Of a DNA stretch of 64,000 nucleotides, positions 1 through 10,480 are shown one piece after another. The stretch's first letter is position 1. Each line of letters starts with the position of its first letter. This stretch comes from Saitoella complicata NRRL Y-17804. Lineage: Eukaryota; Ascomycota; Saitoellomycetes; Saitoellales; Saitoellaceae. The translations under genes were made by a program, and so were the position numbers. The notes beneath the pieces were generated by a model. That model did no database searches, was not told the DNA's origin, and saw nothing but the letters and a program-made list of their open reading frames with translations. The DNA lies in NCBI RefSeq assembly GCF_001661265.1, contig NW_017566992.1, positions 1,038,892 to 1,102,891 of the forward strand. The letters are read 5' to 3'.

Positions 1-1134
1 AATTGCATCTCGAACCGTCTGGCAATCAAAGTCGATGTATTCCGGAACTTTGGTCTTGACATAGGCTAGAAACCCGTCCAAATCATCAGCAGCCGGCCCT
101 TGAAGAGGGCTCGAACCCCTGAGCATTTGCGGGTCAATGGTCGTGGTTGTTGGGGTTGGGGTCGGAGTAGGCTGACTCGAGGGAGGGTTAGGGAGTAGAT
201 CGAATCGAGGCGCAGTCACTGGTGTAAGTAGTTGAGGCATACCGAACGAAGAGTGCCTGCTTTCAGGTGTTTCCGATTGATCTGTCTCCTTGAATGGTAT
301 GAGCAACCCAGCGAATAGGGGATCATGGATGGGTGGTTCCTCAACGGTAACCCCATGTTCTTTCGCGACCAAGTACTTAGACCATAGATTGAGGAGATCA
401 TTGGTAATGTATCGATGTTGGTGAGAAAAAGGATGAAACATAGCAGTACTGCTGGTGGTGCTTGGCGCATTTGTGCTTAGCCTGTAGGGTCTGAACAGCA
501 AGGATCCTTTTGTAGCGTTGAGGATCATTCGCAAGTTCATTCGAAATGCCCTGGAGAGCAGTGTTGGTAGCACTGTGCCTAGGTCGAGGGATGAGAGGCT
601 TTCGGGCCCAGGACTGAGTCTGAGAGGGGTGCGTTCAGTGTGTTCAGTGTGGACGGCATCAATGAAGCCTTCCCAGTCGTCCTCCGTTCGTAGTCTACAC
701 CATGGTGCATCCCGGCTCCTTCCACGGCAGACTTTCCAGTTGATATTGGGCTTCAGGGAGTATTTGTTGACGCCTTCGACGACCATATGATCATGACGGA
801 GCTCCTCGAGGGCGACATCGATCAAAAGCTGCTCTTGGTCGGCCCAAGACTTGACTGGATTGACCGTCCAGGGTGCTTGAGGATACCTGTGGCTCTTTTG
901 CCTAGTGACGAGAACGAAGACCTGGAAGTCGTCGAATCTGCTGATAGTATCAACCGGTACGTCTTCGTCTTCGAGTTCCTTGACTGTCTTAGGCCGTTTT
1001 TCCCTCCGGACTGTATCTGTAGGTGGTGGTGAGGCTGCATCTTCGAGGAGACGGGAGGGCGGTTTGGGGGTACGAGACGATGCCCTGCGCTTATACGAAG
1101 CCTTAGCAGCTCCTTTCAGCTTCCTTGGAGGCAT
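1..1134 (-). CDS. Unknown protein, 3' end cut by window edge
   Basis: A single reading frame runs from an ATG at 1134 to the window edge, 378 codons with no stop, so the C-terminus is missing. I do not recognise the family. The N-terminus is basic (MPPRKLKGAAKASYKRR), followed by a Pro/Ser-rich stretch, then a central part rich in Trp and charged residues (APWTVNPVKSWADQEQ; DAPWCRLRTEDDWEGF) that looks folded. The distal part is Pro/Thr-rich (a PTPTPTPTTTT run) and probably disordered. The steady frame and the sensible switch from low-complexity to folded-looking segments support a real gene. It diverges from the spindle-pole gene at 1645 across about 510 bp. A nuclear role is possible from the basic N-terminus, but this is only inference. 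Confidence 0.7.
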   Translation of the reverse strand, partial: MPPRKLKGAAKASYKRRASSRTPKPPSRLLEDAASPPPTDTVRREKRPKTVKELEDEDVPVDTISRFDDFQVFVLVTRQKSHRYPQAPWTVNPVKSWADQEQLLIDVALEELRHDHMVVEGVNKYSLKPNINWKVCRGRSRDAPWCRLRTEDDWEGFIDAVHTEHTERTPLRLSPGPESLSSLDLGTVLPTLLSRAFRMNLRMILNATKGSLLFRPYRLSTNAPSTTSSTAMFHPFSHQHRYITNDLLNLWSKYLVAKEHGVTVEEPPIHDPLFAGLLIPFKETDQSETPESRHSSFGMPQLLTPVTAPRFDLLPNPPSSQPTPTPTPTTTTIDPQMLRGSSPLQGPAADDLDGFLAYVKTKVPEYIDFDCQTVRDAI

Positions 1135-1644
1135 TTTCAAGGTTTGGCGGCGTGTTTGGTGGATTGGTCGTGTCCTGCACGAATATGCGGTAAAATGATG
1201 CGCGTCAAGAATTTTGCACACAGCAGTAGCACATGTCACGGATCGCTCAAAGGCGCGCGTGTTCGCAACAGCTGGGATTGCCAGTCCAAATGACGAAGGT
1301 AGCGGTGATAACAGCTCTGGCTGGTCAGCTCAGTAAAACATATAAGACAAAGTTTCTGTTTTTTCTGTCATCTTGAGCAGACTTTGTCCCTTCGTTGTTC
1401 GTGCACCGCATGATATTGCCGCTGCCTGCATTAATTGGCGTCCAGTTTGTTTACATTTGGCTCGAGCAGTAAACACGAAAGCTCAGAAAACACCAACAAC
1501 GACACCGGTATTGCAACTGAACGAAACGAACCGGAATAGACATTTTGCGCTCTTTATTTCTCCTATTCCGACTCCGCAACGCCTTCTCTACAGCAGATAT
1601 ACCCCGGATCACGACCAAACATTGTCTAGACGACTGATACGGCA
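1135..1644. promoter_or_regulatory. Divergent intergenic region (510 bp)
   Basis: This stretch separates the ATG of the unknown minus-strand gene (1134) from the ATG of the spindle-pole gene (1645), so it should hold both promoters. I see an AT-rich patch around 1335-1360 but no clear TATA box and no convincing gene. The short frames here overlap each other and lack protein-like composition. Confidence 0.5.
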
Positions 1645-4600
1645 ATGGCGTCTGCCGGAGTGAACGGCATTCAAACCCCTGGAAAGGGAGGCTACAACGA
1701 TGTTTCTCACTCTATAGACGCTGCGGACATAACCTTCGGGTCCCGCGAGCTCTCTTTCGTCGAGCCCTCCGACAGCAAACTCGCACCTCCACGAGCATCC
1801 AGATTTCAGTCTCCATCCAAGGTCGTTTTTGCTGATCGTACCAACCGCAAACAAGAATTCACGCCACTGTTGAAAAGTGCACGAAAGGGTGCAACCGGAC
1901 GGTTTTTGGCCGGCAACGAGGCTACGCCTATGGCAAGGAAGTTAAACTTTCAGCAACTACAGTCACCATCGTTGCCCAATCTCGACCAGAACTCGCTTCA
2001 ATACTCGATCAGCGGCGAAGACCTTCAGGGCGAGCAGACTATTGCTAGTATCAGAGAGCCGGAAGTACCTTCCAGTGCAGTATCTATGCGAAGCATTCCT
2101 CCCCGACGCAACGGCGATGCTACCGACGCAGCTCAATACACCTTGAAAGAGCAGGAGAACCTGCTGAGCGAAATGAAGAAAGAGAACTTCTCGTTGAAGC
2201 TCAAAATCTTTTATTTGGAAGAACGCATGCAAAACATGGCGCCTGAAAACATTGATAAGGCGTTGAAGGAGAGTATTGAGTTCAAGGTTGAGCGAACGAC
2301 ATTGCAGAGGGAGTTGCAGCGTCACAAGAAATTCTTGATGGAGGCGGAGAAGAGTGTGGCCAGACTCCAGGAGGAGGCACGCTCTCAGCACGGACAAACC
2401 TGCACCCTTCAGCACGGCATGTCCGATGAACAGCGCGAAGAACTCAACAACGCTATTCGGGAGTCTGAGGATGCGCGAGCTGAGCTTCGTGATGCCCAGG
2501 TTGTCATTCAGGAATTGCAGGAGGAGATGGAATTCGTGAAGCGTCGTGCGGAGGAGGACCTCGGAAATGAGATCGAAGCTGTTGAGCAGGAAAAGGACCG
2601 CGAGATCCGCGCAGTCCAGGAAACGGTTGACCAGTTACGAGAGGAACTCGCTGAGGCGCAGGAGAAGGCTGGTCAGGCATCAAGCGAAGATATCGAGAAG
2701 CTCAAGGAGGAGGTCGACAAACTCATGGGCGACAACGAGGATCTCCAAGCCGAGCTCAACGTCAAGACCGAGACGGCTGACCGCTTGCAGGATCAGAATG
2801 AGGACCTTCAAGACAAACTAGAAGAATTCAATGAGCTCAGGCAGAAGGTCGATCAGTTGCAGGACGAGAACGAAGACCTTCAGGGTCAGCTAGAGGAGCT
2901 GAATCAGTTGAAGCGCAAGATTGCACAGCTGGAGGAAGAGCAGGGGCAAGCCGAGGCCGACCTTCGTGCTAGGGCAACCGAAGTTGAGGAGAAGGATGAT
3001 GAGATTGCTGTTCTTCAGGACGAGGTCGCTCAGGAGCAGAAGAAGGCCTCAGGTCTTGACGCTGATCTTGAAGACAAGAGGTCCAAGATTCAACAGCTTG
3101 AGCAGAGTCTTGCAGAAGAGAAGCAGAAGCACATGCAGCTCGAGAGCGAGCTTCAGGAGGTGCGCAGTAAGCTTGAAGACGTCGAATACGAACTTCGCGA
3201 AGCACGCTCAAACTACGAGCAGCTCGAAGAAGAGCGCGACGAGCTCCGGAGGACCGTCGAAAACTTGGAGCGTAATGTTCAGCGCAACTCTGCTGAGAAA
3301 GACGACAGCCTTAAGGAGGCCGAGACGCAGATTGCCGAACTGGAGGCTATGCGCGATACGCTTGAGAAGACCGTCAAGGAGCTTGAGAGGGAAGTTCAAC
3401 GCGCTGCAGACGACAAGGCATCTCAGGCGCTTGAGACTCAGTCTCGCATTGAGAAGTTGCAGAGCGAGCTCGAGCAGACTATGCAGCGGTTGGAGAAGGA
3501 AGCGCAGGTCAGCACGAACAGCTCGGATGAACATGCTGCGGAACTTCAGACTGCTCGCAAGCGTATCGATGAGCTACAGCAAGAACTCGAAACGCTGGAA
3601 AGCGAGAATGCCTCGAAATTGACTGAAGCAACTCGTCGTGCCGAGGACTTGGATCAGGAATGCGATGTCTTAGAGCAGAAGGTCCGAGAGCTCGAGGCTG
3701 CGGCTGAAAACCAGACACCAGTTACCGGCAATGAGGACGAACTCCTCGAAGCTGTCGCTGAAGCTGAAAGGTTGCAGAGCGTTGTCGAGGATCTTGAATA
3801 CGAACTTCGTCAGGTGAAGAACGAGAGGGAAGAATTGTTGCAAGCTCGTGAAGAAAAAGCCGAGCTTCAGCATGCCGAGGAAGACTTCGCCAGGGAGCGT
3901 GAGGCTTTGGAAGAGCAGATTGTCGTGTTGAAGACCTCGGAGGATCGCCTGATGAAGCAATTGGGAGCTGCCAACGATAAGCATGCCGCTCTTGAGAAGG
4001 CGCAGACCGATGGTCGCCTGGAATTGCAACGCGTGAAGGACCAGCTCGCTGCGTCTGACACGGGCAAGGATGAGGCCATGGCTGCCTTGAGGAAACAGCT
4101 CGACGAGCAACGCGTTGAGGTGTCGTCTCTGGAAGCTCGTCGCTTGCAGGCCGAAGCCGAACTCCGAACTGTCCGCGAACGCTTGGAGACAGTGACTTTT
4201 GAACGCGCTAATCTGGAAGAGCAACTATTGAAAGCTCAAGGTGAACGAACCGAGCTACGACGACATCTCGAGCAGCTTGAGTCAAGATTGGCTGACACAG
4301 AAGACTTGTTAGCCACTGAGCGCGAAGCTAGTGTCCAAGCTGAGCATGGTTTGCGTGAACAGTTGAGAGAGGAGAGGGCGGCACTTCGCGTCATGAGTGA
4401 GGACGTAGAGCGTTACGAAATTGAGGTCAAATCGGCCAGGGAAGAGTCAGATCGTCGCGTGGAGAGCCTTATGAAGGAGCTGGCTGATGCTCATGAGTCT
4501 TTGAGGGAGGCCCAGGAGCAGAAGTCTGATATGGAGAAGACCGTTCGCCGACTTACAGAGTCTGAGGGGACGATCTCTGGTGAGAGTATGCGCATTCGAG

Positions 4601-6660
4601 AGGCAATGCAGATTGAGGAGGAGCGTCACAGGAAGCGCGAGGCTGCACTTCAGGGCAGAGTCGACATGCTCACCCAGGAACTTCAAGCTGAAAAGGCTAG
4701 TCTTAACGATCACATTGCCGAGCTTCAGCAAGTTCGTGAAGAAGTCCGCCAGCTTAAGAAGACGGAGGCGTCTCGTCGCGAGGAGTTGGATGCTTTGAAC
4801 AACGAGATCAACGAAATGCAAGCCCAGCTTGATGAACAGTTCGTTCGCAATGGTGAACTTGATGAACATGCCCACAAGTTGGAACGTGAGTCTGAAGGCA
4901 TCAAGCATGAGCTCTCGTCTTACAAGACTCGTGTCACCGAGCTTGCCTCGGACAAAGATCGTATTGCTGAAGAGCTCAGCAGTATCAAGGCACGGGCAGA
5001 AGGTGCTACTGATCAGGAAAAGCGATTGGCAGGTGAAGTTCAAAACCTCCAGGCTCAATTGACTTCCGTCAAGAACGAACGCGACAGACTGCAGAATCAC
5101 GTCAAGGGACTGAATGCTGAGATCGATGCGTCTAAAGAAACTATTATCAACCTTGAAGCTGAACGTGAAGGCCTCATGGACGAGCTTGACGTTGCCCGCA
5201 GTCGCGCCACTCACGCTGGCGAGGCTTCTGACGAGCGCGCAGAGCTCCTCCGTAAGGTGCGTGCGTTGGAGATGAAGGTCGGTGTCGTGGAAGGCGAGAG
5301 GGAGCACCTGCTCGCGAAGGTCGCCGAGCTAGAAGCCGAGCTCCGTGATGCCGTTTTCAACAACGAAAACGACACTGTCAAGCTTGAGGTGGATTACAAG
5401 AAGCTAGAGTCCGACCTCAAGTATGCTCAAGAGCGTCATGAGCGTGAAAGCGAGAAGGCAAAGAGAACCATCCAACACCTTGAGGATGAGCTCAATACCC
5501 TGCGACGTGAACACGATGAAGAACTGAATAGACTGGATGACGAGATGGCATCGCTGCAGGAAAACGTGCATCTTGCTCGGGAGAAGGAATCCAGGCTTAC
5601 GAAGAAAATTCAAGAGCTTGAGCGCGAACTGCAGGAGCCTCGCGTTGGCGCTGGTACGAACGCTATCCCTCTCTTTTCTGAGCGTGAATTGGGTTCGCTT
5701 CGCGAGGAGAACGCCTTGTTGCAGAAGCAGATTGGTCTTTTGCGCAAGAGTCAGGATGAGCTTGTCGCTGCCAAGAACACTGCGGATGAAGAAGCCTCCA
5801 AGCTTCGCCAAACTGCATCACGATTGGAGGGTGATCTTCACACTTTGAATGTGACGAAGGCACTCAAGGATGGAGAAGTTACGCGTGCCTTGAGTCAAAG
5901 TACGCAGGAAGCCGACCGCCTCCGTAGCCGCCTAGAGACTGTTACGCAAGAGCTGGAACAACTCCGCACTAAGGCAGCTACTGAGCAGCGTGCTCTGGAA
6001 GACCAGTTGCAATATGTTGACGAGGAAAGTCTTGGCATGAAGAAGCAGGTTACGAAGTTGGAGATGGAGCTTGAGCGTACGCAGAATGAATACGAGCGTG
6101 CTACAAGGAAGGCTCACGAGCTTCGTCTCGCACTGAACGAGCATCGCGAGGAATTGTCAAACCTTCAGCGTCTTGCAGAGTCAAGGTCCAGACATGCTGA
6201 GGAGCAGCGCGCGAAGTACGAAGCTGCTAAAGCCCAGTTGATCCCTGCTCTCAGGCAGGCCAAGGAGTACCCGAGGCTTGAGGAAGACCTTGAGCGCGCT
6301 ACTCGCAAGCACCAGGCCGAACTTAAGGGTCTCGGTAAACAGATTGGATATCTTCATGCGAAGATTGCCCGCGAGGAGACCTTCCGCGCTGATCTTACCT
6401 TCTCCAAGAAGTACTTCCTCATGCAAATCAGCGGTTACGAGGTTTGCAATGAGGCGAACTTGGCTCTTTTGGAGCAAATGGGCATTTACCCCGATCAGAC
6501 GATGCGCACGAAGCGCCCAACGCTCAAGAACGTCGCTACGCTCGTCCTTGCCACTCAGCGGATGAAGCTTTTGCAGAAGAAGTGGTCGAAGAACAAGGAG
6601 GTGAAGGCTGCCTTGTCTCGGGCGCTGCAGCAGGTGAAGGGAAGGTCATCAAGGAACTGA
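1645..6660 (+). CDS. Pericentrin-like spindle pole body scaffold (Pcp1/PcpA type)
   Basis: A 1,671-aa intronless coiled-coil protein. Residues about 165-225 match centrosomin motif 1 (CM1), with the core KEQENLLSEMKKENFSLKLK followed by IFYLEERM; this motif binds and activates the gamma-tubulin complex. Residues about 230-1550 are almost unbroken Glu/Lys/Leu heptads. Residues about 1560-1650 match the PACT domain (EETFRADLTFSKKYFLMQI, then an EVCNEANLALLEQMGI stretch) that anchors pericentrin-family proteins at the spindle pole through calmodulin and pole components. CM1 at one end and PACT at the other is the layout of fission yeast Pcp1, Aspergillus PcpA and budding yeast Spc110. The N-terminal 160 residues are Ser/Pro-rich and may be a phosphoregulated region. 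Length is somewhat above Pcp1 (about 1,200 aa). The family call is firm; interaction partners are inferred. Confidence 0.9.
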   Translation: MASAGVNGIQTPGKGGYNDVSHSIDAADITFGSRELSFVEPSDSKLAPPRASRFQSPSKVVFADRTNRKQEFTPLLKSARKGATGRFLAGNEATPMARKLNFQQLQSPSLPNLDQNSLQYSISGEDLQGEQTIASIREPEVPSSAVSMRSIPPRRNGDATDAAQYTLKEQENLLSEMKKENFSLKLKIFYLEERMQNMAPENIDKALKESIEFKVERTTLQRELQRHKKFLMEAEKSVARLQEEARSQHGQTCTLQHGMSDEQREELNNAIRESEDARAELRDAQVVIQELQEEMEFVKRRAEEDLGNEIEAVEQEKDREIRAVQETVDQLREELAEAQEKAGQASSEDIEKLKEEVDKLMGDNEDLQAELNVKTETADRLQDQNEDLQDKLEEFNELRQKVDQLQDENEDLQGQLEELNQLKRKIAQLEEEQGQAEADLRARATEVEEKDDEIAVLQDEVAQEQKKASGLDADLEDKRSKIQQLEQSLAEEKQKHMQLESELQEVRSKLEDVEYELREARSNYEQLEEERDELRRTVENLERNVQRNSAEKDDSLKEAETQIAELEAMRDTLEKTVKELEREVQRAADDKASQALETQSRIEKLQSELEQTMQRLEKEAQVSTNSSDEHAAELQTARKRIDELQQELETLESENASKLTEATRRAEDLDQECDVLEQKVRELEAAAENQTPVTGNEDELLEAVAEAERLQSVVEDLEYELRQVKNEREELLQAREEKAELQHAEEDFAREREALEEQIVVLKTSEDRLMKQLGAANDKHAALEKAQTDGRLELQRVKDQLAASDTGKDEAMAALRKQLDEQRVEVSSLEARRLQAEAELRTVRERLETVTFERANLEEQLLKAQGERTELRRHLEQLESRLADTEDLLATEREASVQAEHGLREQLREERAALRVMSEDVERYEIEVKSAREESDRRVESLMKELADAHESLREAQEQKSDMEKTVRRLTESEGTISGESMRIREAMQIEEERHRKREAALQGRVDMLTQELQAEKASLNDHIAELQQVREEVRQLKKTEASRREELDALNNEINEMQAQLDEQFVRNGELDEHAHKLERESEGIKHELSSYKTRVTELASDKDRIAEELSSIKARAEGATDQEKRLAGEVQNLQAQLTSVKNERDRLQNHVKGLNAEIDASKETIINLEAEREGLMDELDVARSRATHAGEASDERAELLRKVRALEMKVGVVEGEREHLLAKVAELEAELRDAVFNNENDTVKLEVDYKKLESDLKYAQERHERESEKAKRTIQHLEDELNTLRREHDEELNRLDDEMASLQENVHLAREKESRLTKKIQELERELQEPRVGAGTNAIPLFSERELGSLREENALLQKQIGLLRKSQDELVAAKNTADEEASKLRQTASRLEGDLHTLNVTKALKDGEVTRALSQSTQEADRLRSRLETVTQELEQLRTKAATEQRALEDQLQYVDEESLGMKKQVTKLEMELERTQNEYERATRKAHELRLALNEHREELSNLQRLAESRSRHAEEQRAKYEAAKAQLIPALRQAKEYPRLEEDLERATRKHQAELKGLGKQIGYLHAKIAREETFRADLTFSKKYFLMQISGYEVCNEANLALLEQMGIYPDQTMRTKRPTLKNVATLVLATQRMKLLQKKWSKNKEVKAALSRALQQVKGRSSRN

Positions 6661-6841
6661 AGGTGTATGGTATTCAGGCATTCGTATTTTTACAGGCAGT
6701 GTTATTCTATGGTTGGAGTTCCTGTACGGGGAGTGTTTCTTGGGCGGTAATTCGGTTTAATGTATAATTAACTTGCGTAATTGACATGCATGGTTCATGA
6801 ACATGATTTGCTCCATCCCAAAGTATTCTTCTGCAAATTAC

Positions 6842-7783
6842 CTACGCGGATTCCTCTTTCTCCTCTTCCTGGGCCGGGACTTCTTCCGTTGCTCTAGCTG
6901 GTTCTGTAGTCTCCTTCTCCTCTTGGGACTTCTTGATGTTTGCTTGATGAATTTGGTCGATATTGAAACCCTTCAATGTGTCGAAATCCCGGACAACGCT
7001 CATACCCACGATGTTCTATATACGAGTCAGTACACGTTCAAAATCAGCCCTGAGATATACTGGACTGACCTTAAAGACCTCCACAATAATCAACACGTCA
7101 TAATTCTTCAGATCCACCTTATGGCCGTGCTCATGACCAACGATACCAGCAATCATCTTGATCACCTCATCACGGTTCATCTTGGTGTGATTCCTGAAAC
7201 TTGGTCGGATGGCATACTTCAAGGGCTCCTGACCCTCATCCTTGTGGAAATGAGGTGCCAAGATTTCCTTTGCCAGATCATATAATGGCTGAGGCTCGGC
7301 AATACCAGTGCGTGTAATGGGAGTCATGCGTTGAGTGTATCGTGTTCTCTTGATACCGGTGGAAGAAGCATCGGCGCAGATGTCGTGGACCAACTGTACT
7401 GGCTCGATGTTGCCGCGTGTTTGAATGTAAAGGACGCAATCTGCTCCAGTATCGACCTTGTTCAGCCTCCTCTTGATCTTGGTACCATCCTTCTTCACTC
7501 TAACCTTCTCCTTCATCCCAGCCAACTCCTTCTGAATCGAGGCCTCAATGTCATCGTCTTCATCATCCTCATCCGAGTCCTCTAGCTCTTCCGGCGCAGG
7601 GAAAAGACGCTCGACGTACTCCTCCATGATGTTTGAGATCTCATTGAAACAGTTGCGCTCTTTTCCGCGAGGGCAAGTCACGAAGACACCGGAAGTCGCA
7701 GGCTGGAGCGACGAGTTGCCCGGGGCCTTACGGCGCTTGAAACTTCCGCCTCCGCCAGACGAGTTTCCGCGCTTTTGACCCAT
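6842..7783 (-). CDS. THUMP-domain tRNA acetylation factor (Tan1/THUMPD1)
   Basis: Two exons: 7070-7783 and 6842-7015, with a 54-nt intron (7016-7069, GTCAGT...ATAG). The spliced protein has 295 aa. An N-terminal Gly/Ser/Lys-rich stretch is followed by an acidic tract (EELEDSDEDDEDDDIEASIQ), then a THUMP domain at about residues 110-250. Its conserved end (HEHGHKVDLKNYDVLIIVEV) is completed across the splice by FKNIVGMSVV. The C-tail is Lys/Glu-rich. Tan1 binds tRNA-Ser and tRNA-Leu and brings in the Kre33/NAT10 acetyltransferase to make N4-acetylcytidine at position 12. The family is clear from the THUMP region; the role follows from the family. The gene is transcribed toward the spindle-pole gene, and the two stops are only about 180 bp apart. 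Confidence 0.88.
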
Positions 7784-8013
7784 TGTTTATGAAGATGTGG
7801 AGGTCGGTATCTGGAATACTTGGATTTTGCTTGTCGTTATCGATAGAAGAGCAGCTTGCAGGTGGCGCGGCTGATGGCGGTGCACGGTCGAGCCCAGAGT
7901 TCACCAGCACCCGCGGCCGCTACGTGAGAACATGAGCCTGTACGAACAGCAACGAGTTGTACTATTGTCAGCGTCGAGGGGATGTATACCACTCCACACG
8001 AGTCTCGTAGCAA

Positions 8014-9146
8014 TTAAGCTGCAACTTTCACACCCTCCTCGACAGCCTCCACCTTCTCCTCATTTGGCTGTGCCTCCTCCTCTTGCTTAACCTCTTCCTC
8101 CTTCTTCACCTCCTCCCCAAGCGCCAATACAGTCCCATCTGCCCTCCACATATACCAACACACAATACTCCTATACGGCCTAAACTGCTCCGCATACGCA
8201 ACCATGTCCTTCTCCGCCATATACTTCCACTTCCCCGTGTTCTTCACACCCTTCACATTTCTCCCCGTCCACGCCGCCATACCGCGTTGGATACCGAGGT
8301 CACCGGTTGAGAGGACATCGGTGCGTTTGAGAGCGAACATGAGGAACATCTCGGCTGACCAGACGCCGAGGCCGCGGACTGCGGTGAGGGTTTTGATGAC
8401 TTCTTCGTCGGTGCCATCGGCGAGAATGGAGGTGGAGAGGCGGCCGTCGGCGAAGCGGGCAGCGATATCGAGGACGTATTCTGCTTTTCGTTGAGAGAGA
8501 CCAGCTGTTCGCAATGTCGGGATATCCTTCTCGAGCACCTGCGCCGGCGTGGGGAAGAATCCCTCCTCAGCTTCCTGTTCGTGACCCAGGAACAGCGCAA
8601 CGAACTTCCTCCCGATCGATTTTGCTGCTGCTCCGGACACCTGCTGTGACAAAACACCCGTAACCAATGTGCGGAACGGATCGATTTGCTCTCGTAGTGC
8701 TTCGTCCGTGAACGGACGACATGGATGTGCCTCAATTAATTGCGCGAACCGTGGATCAATCTTTGTTAGGTGAGCATATGCTTGTGGAAGGCATGATGCG
8801 TGAGTTAATGGTGGTAGATAGGTTGGTCCATGGCGAGGGAGGGGTGAAGCAGCGAACAGCGGGTGTTCATTCGGTTCTTCTTTGGCAAACGAAGATGATC
8901 CTGGTCGCGATGGCTCGGCCTTGATCACAGCTATGACGGGTGTAGGTATCGGCTCAGACTTGACAACCGCAGACTCTGAATACTCTTTCTTAATTGCAGT
9001 TGTCGTTGCCTTCTTGGTAATTCGTCTACGAGCTGTGGATTAGCAACCGTCATCCCTGCAAGTGACGTCAGTTACACTCACGTCGCCTTCGTCGCCTTGA
9101 GGACTGAAGTGATGTTCTGATCTTTTACTCTTGGTCTGAGTTGCAT
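8014..9146 (-). CDS. DNA-3-methyladenine glycosylase, HhH-GPD type
   Basis: Exon 1 is 9082-9146 (ATG at 9146) and exon 2 is 8014-9025, joined over a 56-nt intron (9026-9081, GTGAGT...CGTAG), giving 358 aa. The core is an AlkA/Mag1 fold: a QQVSGAAAKSIG helix, then the helix-hairpin-helix (VRGLGVWSAEMFLMF, about 238-250) and the catalytic loop with the invariant Asp at about 264 (STGDLGIQRG). It should excise alkylated purines such as 3-methyladenine and start base-excision repair in the nucleus. The N-terminal 90 residues are basic and Ser/Thr-rich, and the C-tail is Glu/Lys-rich; both look disordered. A start at the in-frame GTG at 8928 would drop the basic N-terminus, so I prefer the spliced ATG. 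Confidence 0.88.
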
Positions 9147-9421
9147 TTTGAATCTTATTTGTAATGATTGATATCCGTGCGTCAGTTGTTACTTCAAGTC
9201 CTGCGAAATGTGGCGGAAAGTGTACGACATGAAGCACAACAGCGCGGGTGTGGTCAGTTTGCAGGCTGCTTTACATGACGGTCTTGTCAAGCTTGCGATT
9301 GCTCTTCAATAAACGTTTGAATACTCCAAATCCTTAATGTCATCCGGGTATAGCTATAGTGTACAAATGAAACGCTCCTCATCCCTATCGTACATCTGTC
9401 ATGATCAATGACCCAAGCCAA

Positions 9422-10405
9422 TTATCCGATAATAGCGTCCTTGATCTTTCCAAAAATCCCCGAGCTTCCCGACTTTCCAGACGAAGTGCTCGACTTCCTC
9501 CTGTTCGTCTCCTCGACCCCCAACGTTTCCTTCTTAGCCTCAGCCGTAGCATAAGTAGCGGTGGTAGTGGATCCAGATCCAGCATCTGTCGTCGGCGGAG
9601 CAGCCCAACCGGCAGTGGGAGCAGTAGCGGGGCTCTGCTCGGTCTTAGCGACGAGGTTGTCAGTGGTGGAGGTCTTGGAGGTAGGTGCATCGACGTGAAC
9701 GCCCTTTCCGCCCATGGCATTCTTGCTTATATCAACATCACCCGTGGACCTCCACGGCGTTCCCGCACCAACGTCCGTCGCAGCGCCAGAACCAATGTTA
9801 ACACCCTGAACACCCTTAACCAACTCCTCCTCCGTCCTACGTCCAGCACCTGCCCCAGCCCCAACAGCAGCCTCCCTCGCCCTCGCAGTCTCCGCAACGC
9901 GGGTTTGCTCCGGGTTTGCATGGACCCCGGAAGCGGAGCTAGGGATGCGTTCGCCAGTTGCGATATTACCACCGAGGGAGGGGTTTAAATCCTCCGTCGG
10001 GCGCCAGGGTGCGCCTCCGGTGGCCAAGTTGGCGGAAGAAGTGGTGGAGGTGGTGGAAGCGGCAGTGGACGTGTTACCCCAGTCCATGCCAGTTTTCTCG
10101 ACGCGAGGAGTCGGGATGGCATTTTGACGGGCGCCCTCGATGGTGGTGTAAGCAGTCGCTGTCTCATCAACAGGCTCATTCAAGTCGCACAGAATGTTCT
10201 TCGTGTCCCTCGACTCAAGCGGTGGACGGGGAGGCTGCTCAGTGATCGGGCAGCGGTGACCGACGCGAGAGTGAGCAGTGTCGACAACAGCGGCGGGGAC
10301 GGGGTGGATTGCATGCTTGTCACCGGGTTCGCCGTGGTAAAGCGCAGTAGTGGAGGAGGCGGTGGAGAGTTCAGGACGTTCGTCGTTAATGGTATACGTA
10401 GCCAT
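9422..10405 (-). CDS. Low-complexity hydrophilic protein, LEA-like
   Basis: A 327-aa intronless protein very rich in Thr, Ser, Ala, Gly and Glu, with no membrane segment or signal peptide. I recognise no named family. A loose internal repeat is visible: GGAPWRPTEDLNPS in the middle and GAGTPWRSTGDVDIS about 70 residues later, each after an Ala/Thr/Ser linker. The protein ends in a Ser/Gly stretch and a short amphipathic tail (GIFGKIKDAIIG). This composition resembles hydrophilins and LEA-like stress proteins, but that is inference from composition only. A CTTATAAG element lies about 70 bp upstream of the ATG, which fits a regulated gene. Confidence 0.75.
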   Translation of the reverse strand: MATYTINDERPELSTASSTTALYHGEPGDKHAIHPVPAAVVDTAHSRVGHRCPITEQPPRPPLESRDTKNILCDLNEPVDETATAYTTIEGARQNAIPTPRVEKTGMDWGNTSTAASTTSTTSSANLATGGAPWRPTEDLNPSLGGNIATGERIPSSASGVHANPEQTRVAETARAREAAVGAGAGAGRRTEEELVKGVQGVNIGSGAATDVGAGTPWRSTGDVDISKNAMGGKGVHVDAPTSKTSTTDNLVAKTEQSPATAPTAGWAAPPTTDAGSGSTTTATYATAEAKKETLGVEETNRRKSSTSSGKSGSSGIFGKIKDAIIG

Positions 10406-10472
10406 AGTAATTAATGCGATTATGAGTTGATCTGGTGGTTGACCCGGAAGGCAAAAAGTCGGGGATCATGCC

Positions 10473-10480
10473 CTTATAAG
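10473..10480 (-). promoter_or_regulatory. TATA-like element of the LEA-like gene
   Basis: The palindrome CTTATAAG lies 68-75 bp upstream of the ATG at 10405. Its position fits a TATA box, but this is a prediction from sequence and spacing. Confidence 0.5.

Noticed and set aside
8721-8924. Small plus-strand frame inside the glycosylase gene
   Set aside because: Lies opposite the conserved DNA glycosylase and has no homology-like pattern.
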